A stretch of DNA of 64,000 bases from Neoarius graeffei (Eukaryota > Chordata > Actinopteri > Siluriformes > Ariidae). The stretch is taken from the NCBI RefSeq assembly GCF_027579695.1, contig NC_083581.1:60462200-60526199 (forward strand). The letters are read 5' to 3'. Below are positions 38,437 to 50,009 of the stretch, one piece after another. The position numbers and the translations under genes are program-made. The notes under the pieces are model-generated. The model worked only from the letters and a program-made list of their open reading frames with translations, did not search any database and was not told the origin of the DNA. Within the stretch, counting starts at the first letter, position 1, and every line of letters starts with the position of its first letter.

Positions 38437-40049
38437 CAGTGTCTTGCAAAAGTATTCATCCCCCTTGGTGTTTGTCCTGTTTTGTCACATTACAAGCTGG
38501 AATTGAAATGGATTTTTGGAGGGATAACACCATTTGACTTACACAACATGCCTACAGCTTTAAAGGTGAAATTGTTGTTTTATTGTGACACAAACAATAA
38601 TTAAGATGAAAAAACAGACATCCCAAGTGTGCATAGGTATTCACCCTCTTTCGTATGAAACCCCTAAATAAGAGCTGGTCCAACCAATTCACTTCATAAG
38701 TCACATAATTAGTTGATTAAGATCCACCTGTGTGCAATCAAAGTGTCACATGATCTGTCACATGATGTCTGTATAAATCAACCTGTTCTGGAAGGACCCT
38801 GACCCTTTCACTAAGCAAGCAACATGAAAACTAAGGAGCACTCCAAACATGTCAAAGACAAAGTTGTGAAGAAGTATGGATTAGGGTTGGGTTATAAAAA
38901 ATGTCCAAATAAAAAACTTTGAATATCCCACGGAGCACCATTAAATCCATTATAGCAAAATGGAAAGACTATGGCACCACTACATTCCTGACAAGAGAAG
39001 GCTGCCCACCAAAACTCACAGACCAGGCAAGGAGGGCATTAATCAGAGATGCAACAAAAACACCAAAGATAACACTGAAGGAGCTGCAAAGATCCACAGT
39101 GGAGTTGGGAGTATTTGTCCATAGGACCACTTTAAGCCATACACTCCACAGAGTGGGGCTTTATGGAAGAGTGGCCAGAAAAAAGCCATTGCTTAAGAAA
39201 ACACATTTGGAGTTTGCCCAACAGCTTGTGGCAGACTCCCCAAACACATGGAAGATTTTCTGGTCAAATGAGACAAAAATTTATCTTTTTGGCCATTATG
39301 AGAAATGCCGTGTGTGGTGCAAACCCAACACCCTGAGAACACCATCCCTACAGTGAAGCATGGTGGTGGCAGCATCCTGCTGTGGGGATATTTTTCATCT
39401 GCAGGGACAGGAAAGCTGGTCAGGACTGAAGGAAAGATGGATGGCACGAAATACAGGGCAATTCTGGAGGAAAACCTGTTTGAGTCAGCCAGAGGTTTGA
39501 GACTGGGATGAAGGTTCACATTCCAGCAGGACAATGACCCTAAACATACTGCTAAAGCTACACTGGAGTGGTTGAAAGGGAAACATTTAAATGTCTTGGA
39601 ATGGCCTAATCAAAGTGCAGACCTCAATCCAATTGAGAGTTTGTGGCATAACTTGAAGATTACTGTACACCAACGCAACCCATCTAACGTGAAGGAGTTG
39701 GAGCAGTTTTGCCTTGAGGATTGGGCAAAAATCCCAGTGGCTAGATGTGCTAAGCTAATAGAGACATACCTCAGGAGACTTGCAGCTGTAATTGCAGCAA
39801 AAGGTGGCTCTACAAAGTATTGACTTGGGGGTGGGGGGAAGAATACCTATGCACACTCCAGATTTCTGTTTTTTCATCTTAATTATTGTTTGTGTCACAA
39901 TAAAACAACAATTTTCACCTTTTAAGCTGTAGGCATGTTGTGTAAATCAAATGGTGCTAACCCCCCAAAAAAATCAATTTTAATTCCAGCTTGTAATGCG
40001 ACAAAACAGGACAAACACTAAGGGGGATGAATACTTCTGCAAGACACTG
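38437..40049 (+). mobile_element. Tc1-like transposon, family A copy 2, decayed
   Basis: Ends CAGTGTCTTGCAAAAGTATT and the complement AATACTTCTGCAAGACACTG with TA outside. The transposase runs from about 38826 to 39823 in at least three frames, with [22 protein letters not shown] and an altered third motif, [11 protein letters not shown]. It is better preserved than the copy at 228..1779. It starts 13 bases beyond the hAT target duplication. Confidence 0.9.
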
Positions 40050-40129
40050 TAAGCACCCCCACTCATCCAGACTAAAGCCCTTCCTCCTGAGCCACCAATT
40101 AGCCCCAGCCCCTGGGATAACTGAGAAGT

Positions 40130-40445
40130 TTGAACTTTGTCATCTTGCCGGTTGGACCCCTGGTTAATAACTCAAGATCCGCCAGGCCAAATTTCACCAA
40201 ACTTTAAATGGACATTCCACTGGCCCAGACCAAATGGGCCCAACCCTAACCCTCTCAGGCCCTGTGGCTCTGAGAAATAAGGCCCCTGAGGGCCCAAATT
40301 TAAAAACTCATAACTTGGACCCCCAAGTGATGCAACAAAAAAGTGTTCACCCTATCACCCAGAGCAAACAATGGAGCCCAGGATCACCAGATTTAAAAAA
40401 CTTCTCCATTTTGTCGGGACCTTTCCAACAAGCCCTTATTTGAAG
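40130..40445 (+). repeat. Diverged direct repeat unit 2 of unknown type
   Basis: It matches unit 1 at 37220 in order: GGACCCCTGGTTAATAACTC, CACCAGATTTAAAAAACTTC and GGGACCTTTCC. The two units now lie about 2.5 kb apart, with the hAT and Tc1 insertions between them. Confidence 0.55.
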
Positions 40446-41576
40446 CTATTTATCTTCAGTCAGCATGGGACAATTTGGATTACATTTATTTTGAAATACA
40501 GAAAAATCAGTGTTCAGTTTGGTACACCATTTCAGGTTTTTTTTTCCACATTTAAATCTTTTTGAATCTTATTTAATCTTTTTATATCTTATTTAATTCT
40601 TTACTGATTATGTACTTGTGTGCATTCTGAATGTGTAACCATAAAATGCAATTGCATAGAAACAATGATGTAGTGAGATTCCCATGAAGTCTGTGTGAGA
40701 GGCCTATCTTCCCTTTCCCACAGTCTACCCTCAATAAAGAGACAAAAGAAGTGTGTCTTGTTACACATCACATTAGCCACGGTGTTTGATCTCCCTTTGT
40801 TTAACAGGGACCTTTACGCCGAAAGACCATCTGGACTTGAAGAGCTGCTATGTTCCCAAAACCTTTCCCAAGATTTTGAACATTTTTTAGTGGCATATGC
40901 AGAGCTTCAAAAACCAGAGCCAGTGTACTGCCTGTCTATATAAAACATTACAGAATGCAAAAAAAGTGTGAATTAAAGGAAATAATTGTAACATTTATAT
41001 CAATGATATAAAATATAATGCTGTTTTTCAATGCATTTATTCAGACTGACATTTAAATTTATTTAGATTCTTTAAAATAGACCATAAGCTTAAACCAAAC
41101 CAATGTAGTTGATATTAAAATTGCAGTAATGTGACTTCGTGGTCTTTGGTACTACAGATGCTAGAAACCCCACACAGTAAGATGTATAATAAATATTCAC
41201 ACAGAATTTAGTAAAGAGGCTCTAGACATTCACTTTCTGCTCTTATTTGCAGATTTATTGTCTTAACCACAATTCGTTCATGAGTATGAGTCATGTTTCT
41301 GAGATGATTTTGAGCAATTAGTGCAAGTGTAGTAGTCACACTCTCTAAGGCTTCTTTCACACACACAAATAATGGATGTGTGGCCCCTCACTGGAATTCA
41401 GTGTTTTGGTCAAGCAGCTAATAATGACTGACAATGAAGAGACAAGATTCACCTAACGAAAAATAAAAATAGTTGCAATGTCACTCATCTCTTTTGTTGT
41501 TGTTGAAAATCTATAATTCGGCACTTGTCAATGTCTCTGCCCAAGTGAAAATAAATAAACAAATCAATAAATGTGT
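40446..41576. other. Intergenic AT-rich stretch
   Basis: No gene or recognised repeat was found. Confidence 0.45.
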
Positions 41577-41711
41577 GCCCTGTGATGACCTGGCGACTTG
41601 TCCAGGGTGTACCCTGCCTTTCGCCCATAGTCAGCTGGGATAGGCTCCAGCTTGCCTGCGACCCTGTAGAAGGATAAAGCGGCTAGAGATAATGAGATGA
41701 GATGAGATGAG
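41577..41711 (+). repeat. DANA-like SINE copy 7, 5'-truncated, GAGAT tail
   Basis: Only the 3' third is present, from TGTGATGACCTGGCGAC to the tail. The 11-bp duplication AATAAATGTGT flanks it (41566 and 41712), so truncation happened at insertion. This is the behaviour of LINE-driven retroposition. Confidence 0.95.
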
Positions 41712-42308
41712 AATAAATGTGTAACAGTCTGAGTGATATAGATTTTTTTTAAATAGATGTATAGATTTTTTTTTTAAGGAATATATCTTGAACATATGAT
41801 GAAACTAATGATTTGCATGCAAGCCTTTATGCCATTTGTCAAGAGGGTCAGTCTTTTTGCTATGTGCTGGCTTTATGTTTTCATGAGGCACACATCTACA
41901 GAGCTCTCAAGGTGTGAATGTGCAGAGTGTGAGAAACTCATGCAGACCTGTATTCAAACACTTGCCATTCAGCTTTTTTAAGCATTCTTGACCTAGGATA
42001 CACAACGGCAGCATTCTCAATCTGCGATGCATTTTCCCCATTATCAGCTTCCTCAGCCAGAGACAAAATTTCTTTCGTAAGAGTTATTCACTTTTAGTAA
42101 CTTTTACTGATGGTTTGGTAGATATACTGTTCAGAATGCCCATGTTGCAACTTGTAATGCTATTACTCTCTTCTCTTTTAGATATTAATTATTATAATGT
42201 GGACATTATTTTAAATACGTGTTGAATAAAACTATAAGTTTGTTTTCAAAACTCTTGAATCTTTCATTAATGTGCCATGTAAACATTTCCACCTATGTAA
42301 TCGATCTA

Positions 42309-42856
42309 CAGTGCCAGTCAAAAGTTTGGACACACCTATTCATTCACTGGTTTTACTGTATTTTGACTATTTTCTACATTGTAGAACAATACTGAAGACA
42401 TGAAAACTATGAAATAACGCATGGGACATATATGGAATTATGTGGTAAACAAAAATGCGTTTGAAACTAAATATATTTCATATTTTAGATTCTTTAAAGT
42501 AGCCACCGTTTACCTTGGTGACACTTTGCACAATATTGGCATTATCTTAACCAGCTTCATGAAGTAGTCACCTGGAATGCTTTTCAATTAACAGTTGTGC
42601 CTCGTCAAAAGTTAATTAGTGCAATTTCTTACCTTCTTAATGCGTTTGAGATCAAACAGTAAATAGTAAATAATAAAAATACAGTAAATAGCCCTATTCC
42701 ACAACTTTAGTAATCCATATTATGTCAAGAACCGCTCAACTAAGTAAAGAAAAACAACATCCATCATTACTTTAAACCATGAAGTGACTTTGACATAATA
42801 AAAAGAAAGAAAAACCATAGAATTAGAAGGTGTGTCCAAGCCTTTGACTGGTACTG
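42309..42856. mobile_element. Tc1-derived MITE (family M1) copy 2
   Basis: Ends CAGTGCCAGTCAAAAGTTTG and GCCTTTGACTGGTACTG with TA outside. Same interior as 16681..17213. It has no transposase. Confidence 0.9.
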
Positions 42857-42902
42857 TATGTCAGTATGGGTATCTTACTTGTTGGAAACACATCTTGGAA
42901 TG

Positions 42903-42905
<3 letters not shown>

Positions 42906-42978
<73 letters not shown>
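42906..42978. repeat. (CA)n microsatellite
   Basis: About 36 CA units, shortly upstream of the first array gene. Confidence 0.98.
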
Positions 42979-42979
<1 letters not shown>

Positions 42980-43014
42980 CTTATTAAGGTCAAGAGAGTG
43001 GTGGAATCTTCACT

Positions 43015-43022
43015 TTCCCACA
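43015..43022 (-). promoter_or_regulatory. Su(H)/RBPJ-type site, array gene 1
   Basis: TGTGGGAA on the minus strand, about 290 bases upstream of the ATG. The equivalent position in copies 2 and 3 reads TTTGGGAA, which breaks the consensus. Confidence 0.5.
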
Positions 43023-43162
43023 CACTCTCTACCACACATAGCCAGCTGTCCACCTGCTGTCCAGAGATGGACTCATTGTTTCCTTAGTAATACACACTTC
43101 ATTGAGCATGTGGCTGGTCCTCTGGTCTTTAGTCCCATCTGAGCTCTCCATTGGCTGTGGAC

Positions 43163-43170
43163 TGTGAGAA
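43163..43170 (+). promoter_or_regulatory. Su(H)/RBPJ-type site shared by array genes 1-3
   Basis: TGTGAGAA matches YRTGDGAA, about 145 bases upstream of the ATG. The same site is kept at 54405 (copy 3) and on the minus strand at 48089..48082 (copy 2). An ATTGGC CCAAT-type box lies just upstream at 43150. Confidence 0.55.
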
Positions 43171-43216
43171 CCTCCAATAAACTCAGGACTCACACATTCA
43201 TATGGAGATTAGAGAG

Positions 43217-43224
43217 TATAAATA
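43217..43224 (+). promoter_or_regulatory. TATA box, array gene 1
   Basis: TATAAATA, 88 to 95 bases upstream of the ATG, in the shared context GAGAGTATAAATAGAGGAGG. Confidence 0.7.
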
Positions 43225-43311
43225 GAGGAGGGAGTGAGAAAGAGGAAGTGAGAGAGAGAGAGCATAGCTCAGATCTTCTCCTCACAGAGAGCTTACAAAA
43301 GAAACATAGCC

Positions 43312-43897
43312 ATGGCTCCGACAATCATTGCATCAATGATCAACTCCAACCAACTTCTTCCACTTACTAATAAGGTAAATATAATAAGCCATGATATTTT
43401 GTACAATTTCATTTCACATTTGACTAAAATTTGAATATCTATTGAGTTAAATGATGTTTTAACAAACATTTCTGTTTTATCTGTAGCTGAGAAAGGCAAA
43501 AGTGGAGAAGATGCATCGAGAACAAATCAACAGCAGCATGGAGAAGCTCAAGTCTCTGCTGGGTGGAGAATTCCTAAAGCAACAGCCTGATTCCAGACAG
43601 GAAAAAGCCGACATCCTGGAGATGACAGTTTATTTCCTGAGACAACAGCAGCAATCACACAAGAAGTCAAGCTGCTCCACTGAAAGCTACAGCAGGTGTG
43701 TACAGGAGACCATCAACTTCCTGTCTCAGTGTCAAGTATACACTCAGTCCCAGAGAAGATTGTTGAGCCACTTCCTCACCATGCAGCCTTCCATGGAGAA
43801 GAGCAGAAGTGTCATTACTCAGTTCAACTCTCCAGCCTGCCAGATCAGCAGCAAAGAGGACACTTCAGGCTGCAGTGGCCTCTGGAGACCCTGGTAG
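43312..43897 (+). CDS. Hes5-like bHLH-Orange gene, array copy 1, altered basic region
   Basis: Exon 1 is 43312..43374 (21 codons, MAPTIIASMINSNQ..); exon 2 is 43487..43897; total 157 residues. The bHLH starts LRKAKVEKMHREQINSS and runs to DILEMTVYFLRQQQQ. The Orange domain is SRCVQETINFLSQCQ, followed by SQRRLLSHFLTMQ, and it ends GLWRPW. The family's signature proline in the basic region (KP-x-VEK) is Ala here, and a conserved Arg is His, so DNA contact may be changed; copies 2 and 3 keep the proline. The 112-bp intron is almost identical to that of copy 3, while the basic region is not. Probable Notch-target repressor acting in the nucleus; the altered basic region could make it a dominant-negative partner or an early pseudogene, which is inference. 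Confidence 0.88.
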
Positions 43898-44060
43898 ATC
43901 CACATGGTAGACACTTTACCATCAGGAAACCAACTTACAAATGCCACATTGACATTAAATTTGTTTTCCTAAGTGTGGTGGACTTTTTGTGTCAACGTTG
44001 CATGGACATAATATGGCATGTTGTTTTCAGTGTTGGAAAGCATGTGTAGATGTTTCCATC
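43898..44060 (+). other. Conserved 3'UTR block of array gene 1
   Basis: AAATGCCACATTGACATTAA and GGACTTTTTGTGTC..GCATGGACATAA.. recur downstream of all four array copies. The same block lies at about 47140..47290 (-), 55190..55330 (+) and 61560..61712 (-). Confidence 0.6.
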
Positions 44061-44754
44061 ACTATGTATTTTGGAAACCAAGAAGAATTGTTGCATCTTT
44101 CAAGGATTTCCTAAAAACCCCTTATTGGGTATTAGGTCTCTGCATTTGCAGAATGTTTGAAATCTGATTTCATTTGATGAAATATTTTGCTTTTTTCTTG
44201 TATTATAATTCTTACTATGTAAGAAAGCATCTTTATGAAATGCATAAATGATTGATTTAATTTGAACAAATTTTTGTTCTTCTGTAATACTGAAGCATTT
44301 AGAGTAAAATATGTGTTTATCCTATACACTAGTGCCAACATTTCTTGCTGATTGGAAAAATACATGTTTTGACATGTGCTTTATTCCTTTAGCTACATTA
44401 GCTGTGTGCACTTTTTGGTGAGTTGATTGTGAGACTACAGTTGTCTACCCTGAAAATAACTTGAATTTGCCTTCAGTGAAGGGCATCAGTGTTATTTGTA
44501 ACCTAATATAAGATGCAAACTCATTGTGCCAGTATGTTCTCAAAATAAAATCAAATGATCCAATCAAAGTGCTCTTTTGAATAATTTGTGTCTATTTATA
44601 GCAAGTTTTATTTTGATCATCACACAATCACAAAAAACAAAAATTGTACTCCTTCATATTCAAAATATCTACTATATTTTCATTCACTCTAACTTTAGTA
44701 ATTTGTAAATTCCCACCCACTAGCTAGCTCTCCATTATCACAACAGCTACCAAC

Positions 44755-45040
44755 TGTGGAGGGCGAATTCAGGCTAATGTGTTTTCTCAGAGACACATCA
44801 AGCCAGGCATTGCATATTTTCACACTTATGCTATGTTACAAGGCAGCTGAACACACTCAATGGAATGCGACGTACCATAGATAATACAATGTCTCTTCAA
44901 TTTTGTTTGCACCCAGGTAAAGGATATGCCAGATGGCAGTAGGTACCAATTTTATGATGATCTTTGGTTTGACTCGACTATGAGTAGGACTTGTGATCTC
45001 CCGGCCAAGAGGCGGACACGCTAACAACTAGGTCAACTTA
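44755..45040 (+). repeat. Unclassified SINE-like repeat
   Basis: GTGTTTTCTCAGAGACACAT.. through GATCTCCCGGCCAAGAGGCG and ACGCTAACAACTAGGTCA has a tRNA-like box (GATCTCCCGGCC) near the end and resembles fish SINE-type repeats. Weak. Confidence 0.4.
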
Positions 45041-47140
45041 TGGTAAAGGACATAGTACAGTACGGTAAATTAAATATATAGTTTAGTAAGATTTAAAAAA
45101 TCTAAGACCACTTTTGCCTTTCAAAATGCATCTAAATAATACCATCCTACTTATTTCAACATTTTATTTAAAAGACTTTAAATGTGCAAACAAATTGAGT
45201 GAACCAAATGTTAATGTCTGAAACTGCAAATGGAAAAACTAAAACTTGAACAAACAAAATAAACCAACAAATAAATACATTCTTATAATTTTTCTCAACA
45301 CAATTAAATCCATGCCCCGGCCTTTTTTAAGTGGGATATCCCCAAAGTCTCAGGTAACAAACTGTCGCAGCCATTCCATTCGCAGCCTAAAATGTTTGAT
45401 TCCACTGTTCCAAGACTCAATGTCACATCTAATGCCAAAGCCAATACTTGATCCTGCCCAGGCAAACAAACCTCTGGCCACTTAGATTGGCTCTTGAGAG
45501 ATAAAGTAAGTAATATCTTAAAAATAAATACTTCTCCAGTAATCTGGAACCTTGCTTTGCCATTGGAATAGCCCCTTTGATGAATCCATTCCCTCTGTGC
45601 TGAACGTGACGGTATTATACAAATTTCTAGACACAGAGTTGCAGACACAACATACGAAGAGTTTGTTCCAAAACTCTTATAAATAAAATGCCAAATTTGA
45701 AAAATTGAAACTCCTGCCACCAAACCATCAGCGATTATCATATCTTACTCGTACCATATTCAGTTTTCACCAAAACACAATATCTGCCATTGATTTACAC
45801 ACTGCATTACAGCCTTTCATTCCAAAACGCAACAAGCGCCATCACCAATTTTTCTCAAAACCAGACATATTTATTTGGCCAATTAGAGGCCGCCGTTGGT
45901 GTGAAGTCTTCTAAGTTGGCTGCGCCCATGAAGTAGGAAATCGCTTAGTCACTTCTCACATTTATTGGACAATTTCACACTGAATTATGAATAATCTCAA
46001 TAAAATAATCTATAAAATAAAATAATCTGTCATGAAAGAACACAGTTAAATGCACTTTAAATAGAGGATATGTAGCATTTTGGGGAAAAATGTCGTGGCA
46101 TGAATATGTAGCAACTTGACAAAAAAAATTACTTGGTTCAGTTAAAAGCTGTTAATTAGTCCTGGATTTCATTTTTGAAGTTTATTATCATTAAGGAGTT
46201 AGTCAAGAAATTTTAAAACAGGATACAGTGGTTTTCCTTTTATCATTTCCCGTAATCAGAAAAAGTGATTTTTCTCGAAACAATGGAATTAGATATATAG
46301 CATTTTGGAACCAAACTCTTCATACACACAATATATATTCTTATGAAAGTATATTTAATGATATAGATGCTCAACATCTTCATATTTACCACTTTGAATA
46401 AAGTGACAGAAATACCTATATGGTTATACAGAGAGTTCACCATTCACTTCTGATAAAAACAAAGGTATTAAGAAACATAGAATTATTTCCAGCAATAAAG
46501 TTGTTTAATACATGTGATCCACTAATCTACGTATAGACAAATAACAAAAAACAGACTTAATCTCAATATGAGTGATAGTAAGGAGAAACATTATCCTAAG
46601 ACAATTGATTATATAATAAAGAGAACTACATCAATATGATTTGCTCATGTCAGGAATTTGAGATTTCCTGAAGTAGTAAAATAGAATATAATGAGGGCAA
46701 ACCCATACTCTTCTGTAAATACATATTTTTAACAGACACACTGTTTAACTTTCCAAGCCACTGTTTGTCAGAAATAACTTCTTCTGTTTTCTGCAATTAG
46801 TTAATGCAATACATGTATAAATGTTCTCAATTCAAACATCATCTAAATTAAATTTCACTACTGGAGTCAGGTGTACAGTAAATACATTCAGAGTTTCCGA
46901 ATACAAATCAACTGAATAATAATTGATTATATCCTAAATAATTCAATAGCCATTTTCTCTCATACAGTACAAGAGATGATATCAAAATTGCAAAAGCATT
47001 TTTTAAAATTTGAAAAAGAATAAAAAAAATTCTGTAAAGTCTTATAGCCAATATGGGCTGTTCTATAAACATTCGAAAAAAAATTATGAGTGTAATAACT
47101 GTTTTTGCATAGCAGGAACGTGGTATAGTGAGAGAAAAAC
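45041..47140. other. Stretch between array genes 1 and 2
   Basis: AT-rich. A 145-codon minus-strand frame at 45741..45304 has no recognised family motif and was not called. No transposon ends were recognised. Confidence 0.4.
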
Positions 47141-47300
47141 ATCTACACATGCTTTCCCAGACTAAAAGCAACTTGTCATATTCTGTCCATGCAAAACTGG
47201 ACAAAAATATTCTAACACATTTAGGAAACTGCATTTAATGTCAATGTGGCATTTATAAGTTGGTTTCCTGATGGTAAAGTGTCTAGTCTACCATGTGGCT

Positions 47301-47893
47301 CTACCAGGGTCTCCAGAAGCCACTGCAGCCTGGAGTCTCCTCTTTGCTGCTGATCTGGGAGGCTGGAGAGATGAACCGAGGAACGACATTTCTGCTCTTC
47401 TCCATGGAAGGCTGCATGGTGAGGAAGTGGCTCAGCAGTCTTCTCTGGGGCTGAGTGTGTACTTGACACTGAGACAGGAAGTTGATGGTCTCCTGCACAC
47501 ACCTGCTGTAGCTTTCAGTGGAGCAGCTCGACTTCTTGTGTGATTGCTGCTGCTGTCTCAGGAAATAAACTGTCATCTCCAGGATGTCACCATTTTCCTG
47601 TCTGGAATCAGGCTGTTGCTTTAGGAATTCTCCACCCAGCAGAGACTTGAGCTTCTCCATGCTGCTGTTGATGCGTTCTTGACGCAACTTCTCCACTGTT
47701 GGCTTTCTCAGCTACAGACAGAACAGAAATGTTTGTTAAAACTCAGCTAATATTAACTAATATTTAGTTAATATTTATTAACTAAACAAATATTCAAATA
47801 TTAATAAAAATGTAAAATGAAGCTGTATACAATATCATGGTTCAGTATATTTACCTTATTAGTAAGTGGAAGAAGTTGGTTGGAGTTGATCAT
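47301..47893 (-). CDS. Hes5-like bHLH-Orange gene, array copy 2, expected start codon lost
   Basis: Exon 2 is 47711..47301 (136 codons and stop); exon 1 ends at 47855 (GT donor at 47854). The codon that aligns with the ATG of copies 1 and 3 reads CCG at 47917..47915. The first in-frame ATG is Met9 at 47893, giving MINSNQ.. and about 149 residues; this start is chosen here. The basic region LRKPTVEKLRQERINSS keeps the family proline and an Arg that copies 1 and 3 have as Gln. Helix 1 follows, ENGDILEMTV replaces EKADILEMTV, then the Orange domain and CSGFWRPW. All domains after exon 1 are open. The lost residues lie before the bHLH, so a functional product from Met9 is possible. Tail-to-tail with copy 1. 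Confidence 0.82.
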
Positions 47894-48013
47894 TGATGCA
47901 GTGATTGTAGGAGCCGGAGCTGTATTTCTTCTGTTAGCTGTCTGTGAGGAGAAGATCTGAGCTGTGCTGAGCTTTCTCTCTCTCTTTGTCTCACTCCCTC
48001 TCTCTCACTCCCC

Positions 48014-48035
48014 TATTTATACTCCTCTATTTATA
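48014..48035 (-). promoter_or_regulatory. Duplicated TATA box, array gene 2
   Basis: TATAAATA occurs twice (48035..48028 and 48021..48014) through a 14-bp tandem duplication; copies 1 and 3 have one. Confidence 0.7.
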
Positions 48036-48081
48036 CTCTCTAATCTCCATATGAATGTGTGAGTCCTGAGTTTGCTGGAGG

Positions 48082-48089
48082 TTCTCACA
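48082..48089 (-). promoter_or_regulatory. Su(H)/RBPJ-type site, array gene 2
   Basis: TGTGAGAA on the minus strand, at the position shared with copies 1 and 3. A CACCTG E-box (minus) lies at 48201..48196. Confidence 0.5.
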
Positions 48090-48586
48090 GTCTGCAGGCA
48101 AAGGGGAGCTCAGATGGGACTAAAGACCAGAGGACCAGCCACATGCTCAGTGAAGTGCATATTACTAAGGAAACAATGAGTCCATCTCTGGACAGCAGGT
48201 GGAGGAGTGTCTAAGAGAGCAAGAGGTCTTTGGGAAAGTGGAGACCTTGACTGAAAGCAGCTCTGTCACATTTTGGGCATGTGCCATGACAATGCACATG
48301 TCATGCATATGGTTTAAATTGTAATGTCATAGTTTTGTAATATCAGACGCGTAAAAGCAAATCAATTGTGTTAGTTCTTGATTTTTTTTTTAATTTTATA
48401 TAATATGAGAAATTCTACAAATGTTAAAAGAACTGATGTGAAACTTTCACACACATCCATACACACGTGAAAAACACATTCACAAATACATATACTTATG
48501 AAACGTTCGTACGGATACACATGAACCGGGCACATTAATACATATGAAACATACATACAGACTTGTATGAAACACCTTCACATACA

Positions 48587-48958
48587 GGGCGGCACGGTGG
48601 TGTAGTGGTTAGCGCTGTCGCCTCACAGCAAGAAGGTCCGAGTTCGAGCCCCATGGCCGGCGAGGGCCTTTCTGTGCGGAGTTTGCATGTTCTCCCCGTG
48701 TCCACGTGGGTTTGCTCCGGTTTCCCCCACAGTCCAAAGACATGCAGGTCTTTAACTGGTGACTCTAAATTGACCATAGGTGTGAATGTGAGTGTGAATG
48801 GTTGTCTGTGTCTATGTGTCAGCCCTGTGATGACCTGGTGACTTGTCCAGGGTGTACCCCGCCTTTCGCCCGTAGTCAGCTGGGATAGGCTCCAGCTTGC
48901 CTGCGACCCTGTAGAAGGATAAAGCGGCTAGAGATAATGTGATGTGTGATGTGTGATT
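48587..48958 (+). repeat. DANA-like SINE copy 8
   Basis: Full length with a small deletion after GGGTTTGCTCCGG; the tail ends in (GTGTGAT)-like units (GATGTGTGATGTGTGAT) instead of GAGAT. Confidence 0.9.
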
Positions 48959-48967
48959 TTAGATTCT

Positions 48968-49374
48968 GGGCAGCACGGTGGTGTAGTGGTTAGTGCTGTC
49001 GCCTCACAGCAAGAAGATCCGGCTTCGAGCCCCGTGGCCGGCGAGGGCCTTTCTGTGTGGAGTTTGCATGTTCTCCCCGTGTCTGTGTGGGTTTCCTCCG
49101 GGTGCTCCGGTTTCCCCCACAGTCCAAAGACATGCAGGTTAGGTTAACTGGTGACTCTAAATTGACCGTAGGTGTGAATGTGAGTGTGAATGGTTGTCTG
49201 TGTCTATGTGTCAGCCTTGTGATGACCTGGCGACTTGTCCAGGGTGTACCCCGCCTTTCGCCCGTAGTCAGCTGGGATAGGCTCCAGCTTGCCTGCGACC
49301 CTGTAGAACAGGATAAAGCGGCTAGAGATAATGAGATGAGATGAGATGAGATGAGATGAGATGAGATGAGATGA
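48968..49374 (+). repeat. DANA-like SINE copy 9, GAGAT tail
   Basis: Full length with a long (GAGAT)n tail; it follows copy 8 after nine bases. Confidence 0.93.
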
Positions 49375-49376
49375 GG

Positions 49377-50003
49377 TTTGCCTGGTCTAAAGTTAATTAG
49401 TGCAATTTCTTGCCTTCTTAATGTGTTTGAGACCAAAACAGTAAATAGTAAATAATAAAAATACAGTAAATAGCCCTATTCCACAACTGTAGTAATCCAT
49501 ATTATGTCAAAAACCGCTCAACTAAGTAAAGAGAAACGACGTCCATCATTACTTTAAGACATGAAGTGACTTTTGACGAATAAAAATAAAGAAAAACTAT
49601 TGCAATAGAGGCAGCACAGTGGTGTAGTGGTTAGCACTGTTGCCTCACAGTAAGAAGGTCCTGGGTTTGAGCCCAGTGGCTGATGAGGACCTTTCTGTGT
49701 GGAGTTTGCATGTTCTCCCCATGTCTGTGTGGGTTTCCTCCGGGTGCTCTGGTTTCCTCCACAGTCCAAAGACACGCAGGTTAGGCTAATTGGTAGCTCT
49801 AAATTGACCGTAAGTGTGAGTGTGAATGGTTGTTTGTCCATGTGTCAGCCCTGTGATGACCTGGTCACTTGTCCAGGTTGTACCCCACCTCTCGCCCATA
49901 GTCAGCTGGGATAGGCTCCAGCTTGCCTGCGACCCTGCACAGGATAAGCGGCTACAGATGATGGATAGATAGAAGGTGTGTCCAAATTTTTGACTGATAC
50001 TGT
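49377..50003. mobile_element. Tc1-derived MITE (family M1) copy 3, truncated and split
   Basis: The left terminus is missing; the homology begins at GTCTAAAGTTAATTAGTGC. The body is interrupted by a SINE (49608..49970), and the right end GTGTCCAAATTTTTGACTG follows. Confidence 0.85.
49608..49970 (+). repeat. DANA-like SINE copy 10, GATG-tail subfamily
   Basis: Full length inside the MITE. The flanks ATAGAG and ATAGAAG suggest a short target duplication with one change. Confidence 0.92.
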
Positions 50004-50009
50004 ATATAT

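Noticed and set aside
42858-43142. Threonine/histidine repeat frames across the (CA)n tract
   Set aside because: Produced by the microsatellite; no conserved protein on either side.
45304-45741. 145-codon minus-strand frame between array genes 1 and 2
   Set aside because: No family motif, no splice context and no transposon ends; may be chance. A search for relatives would decide.
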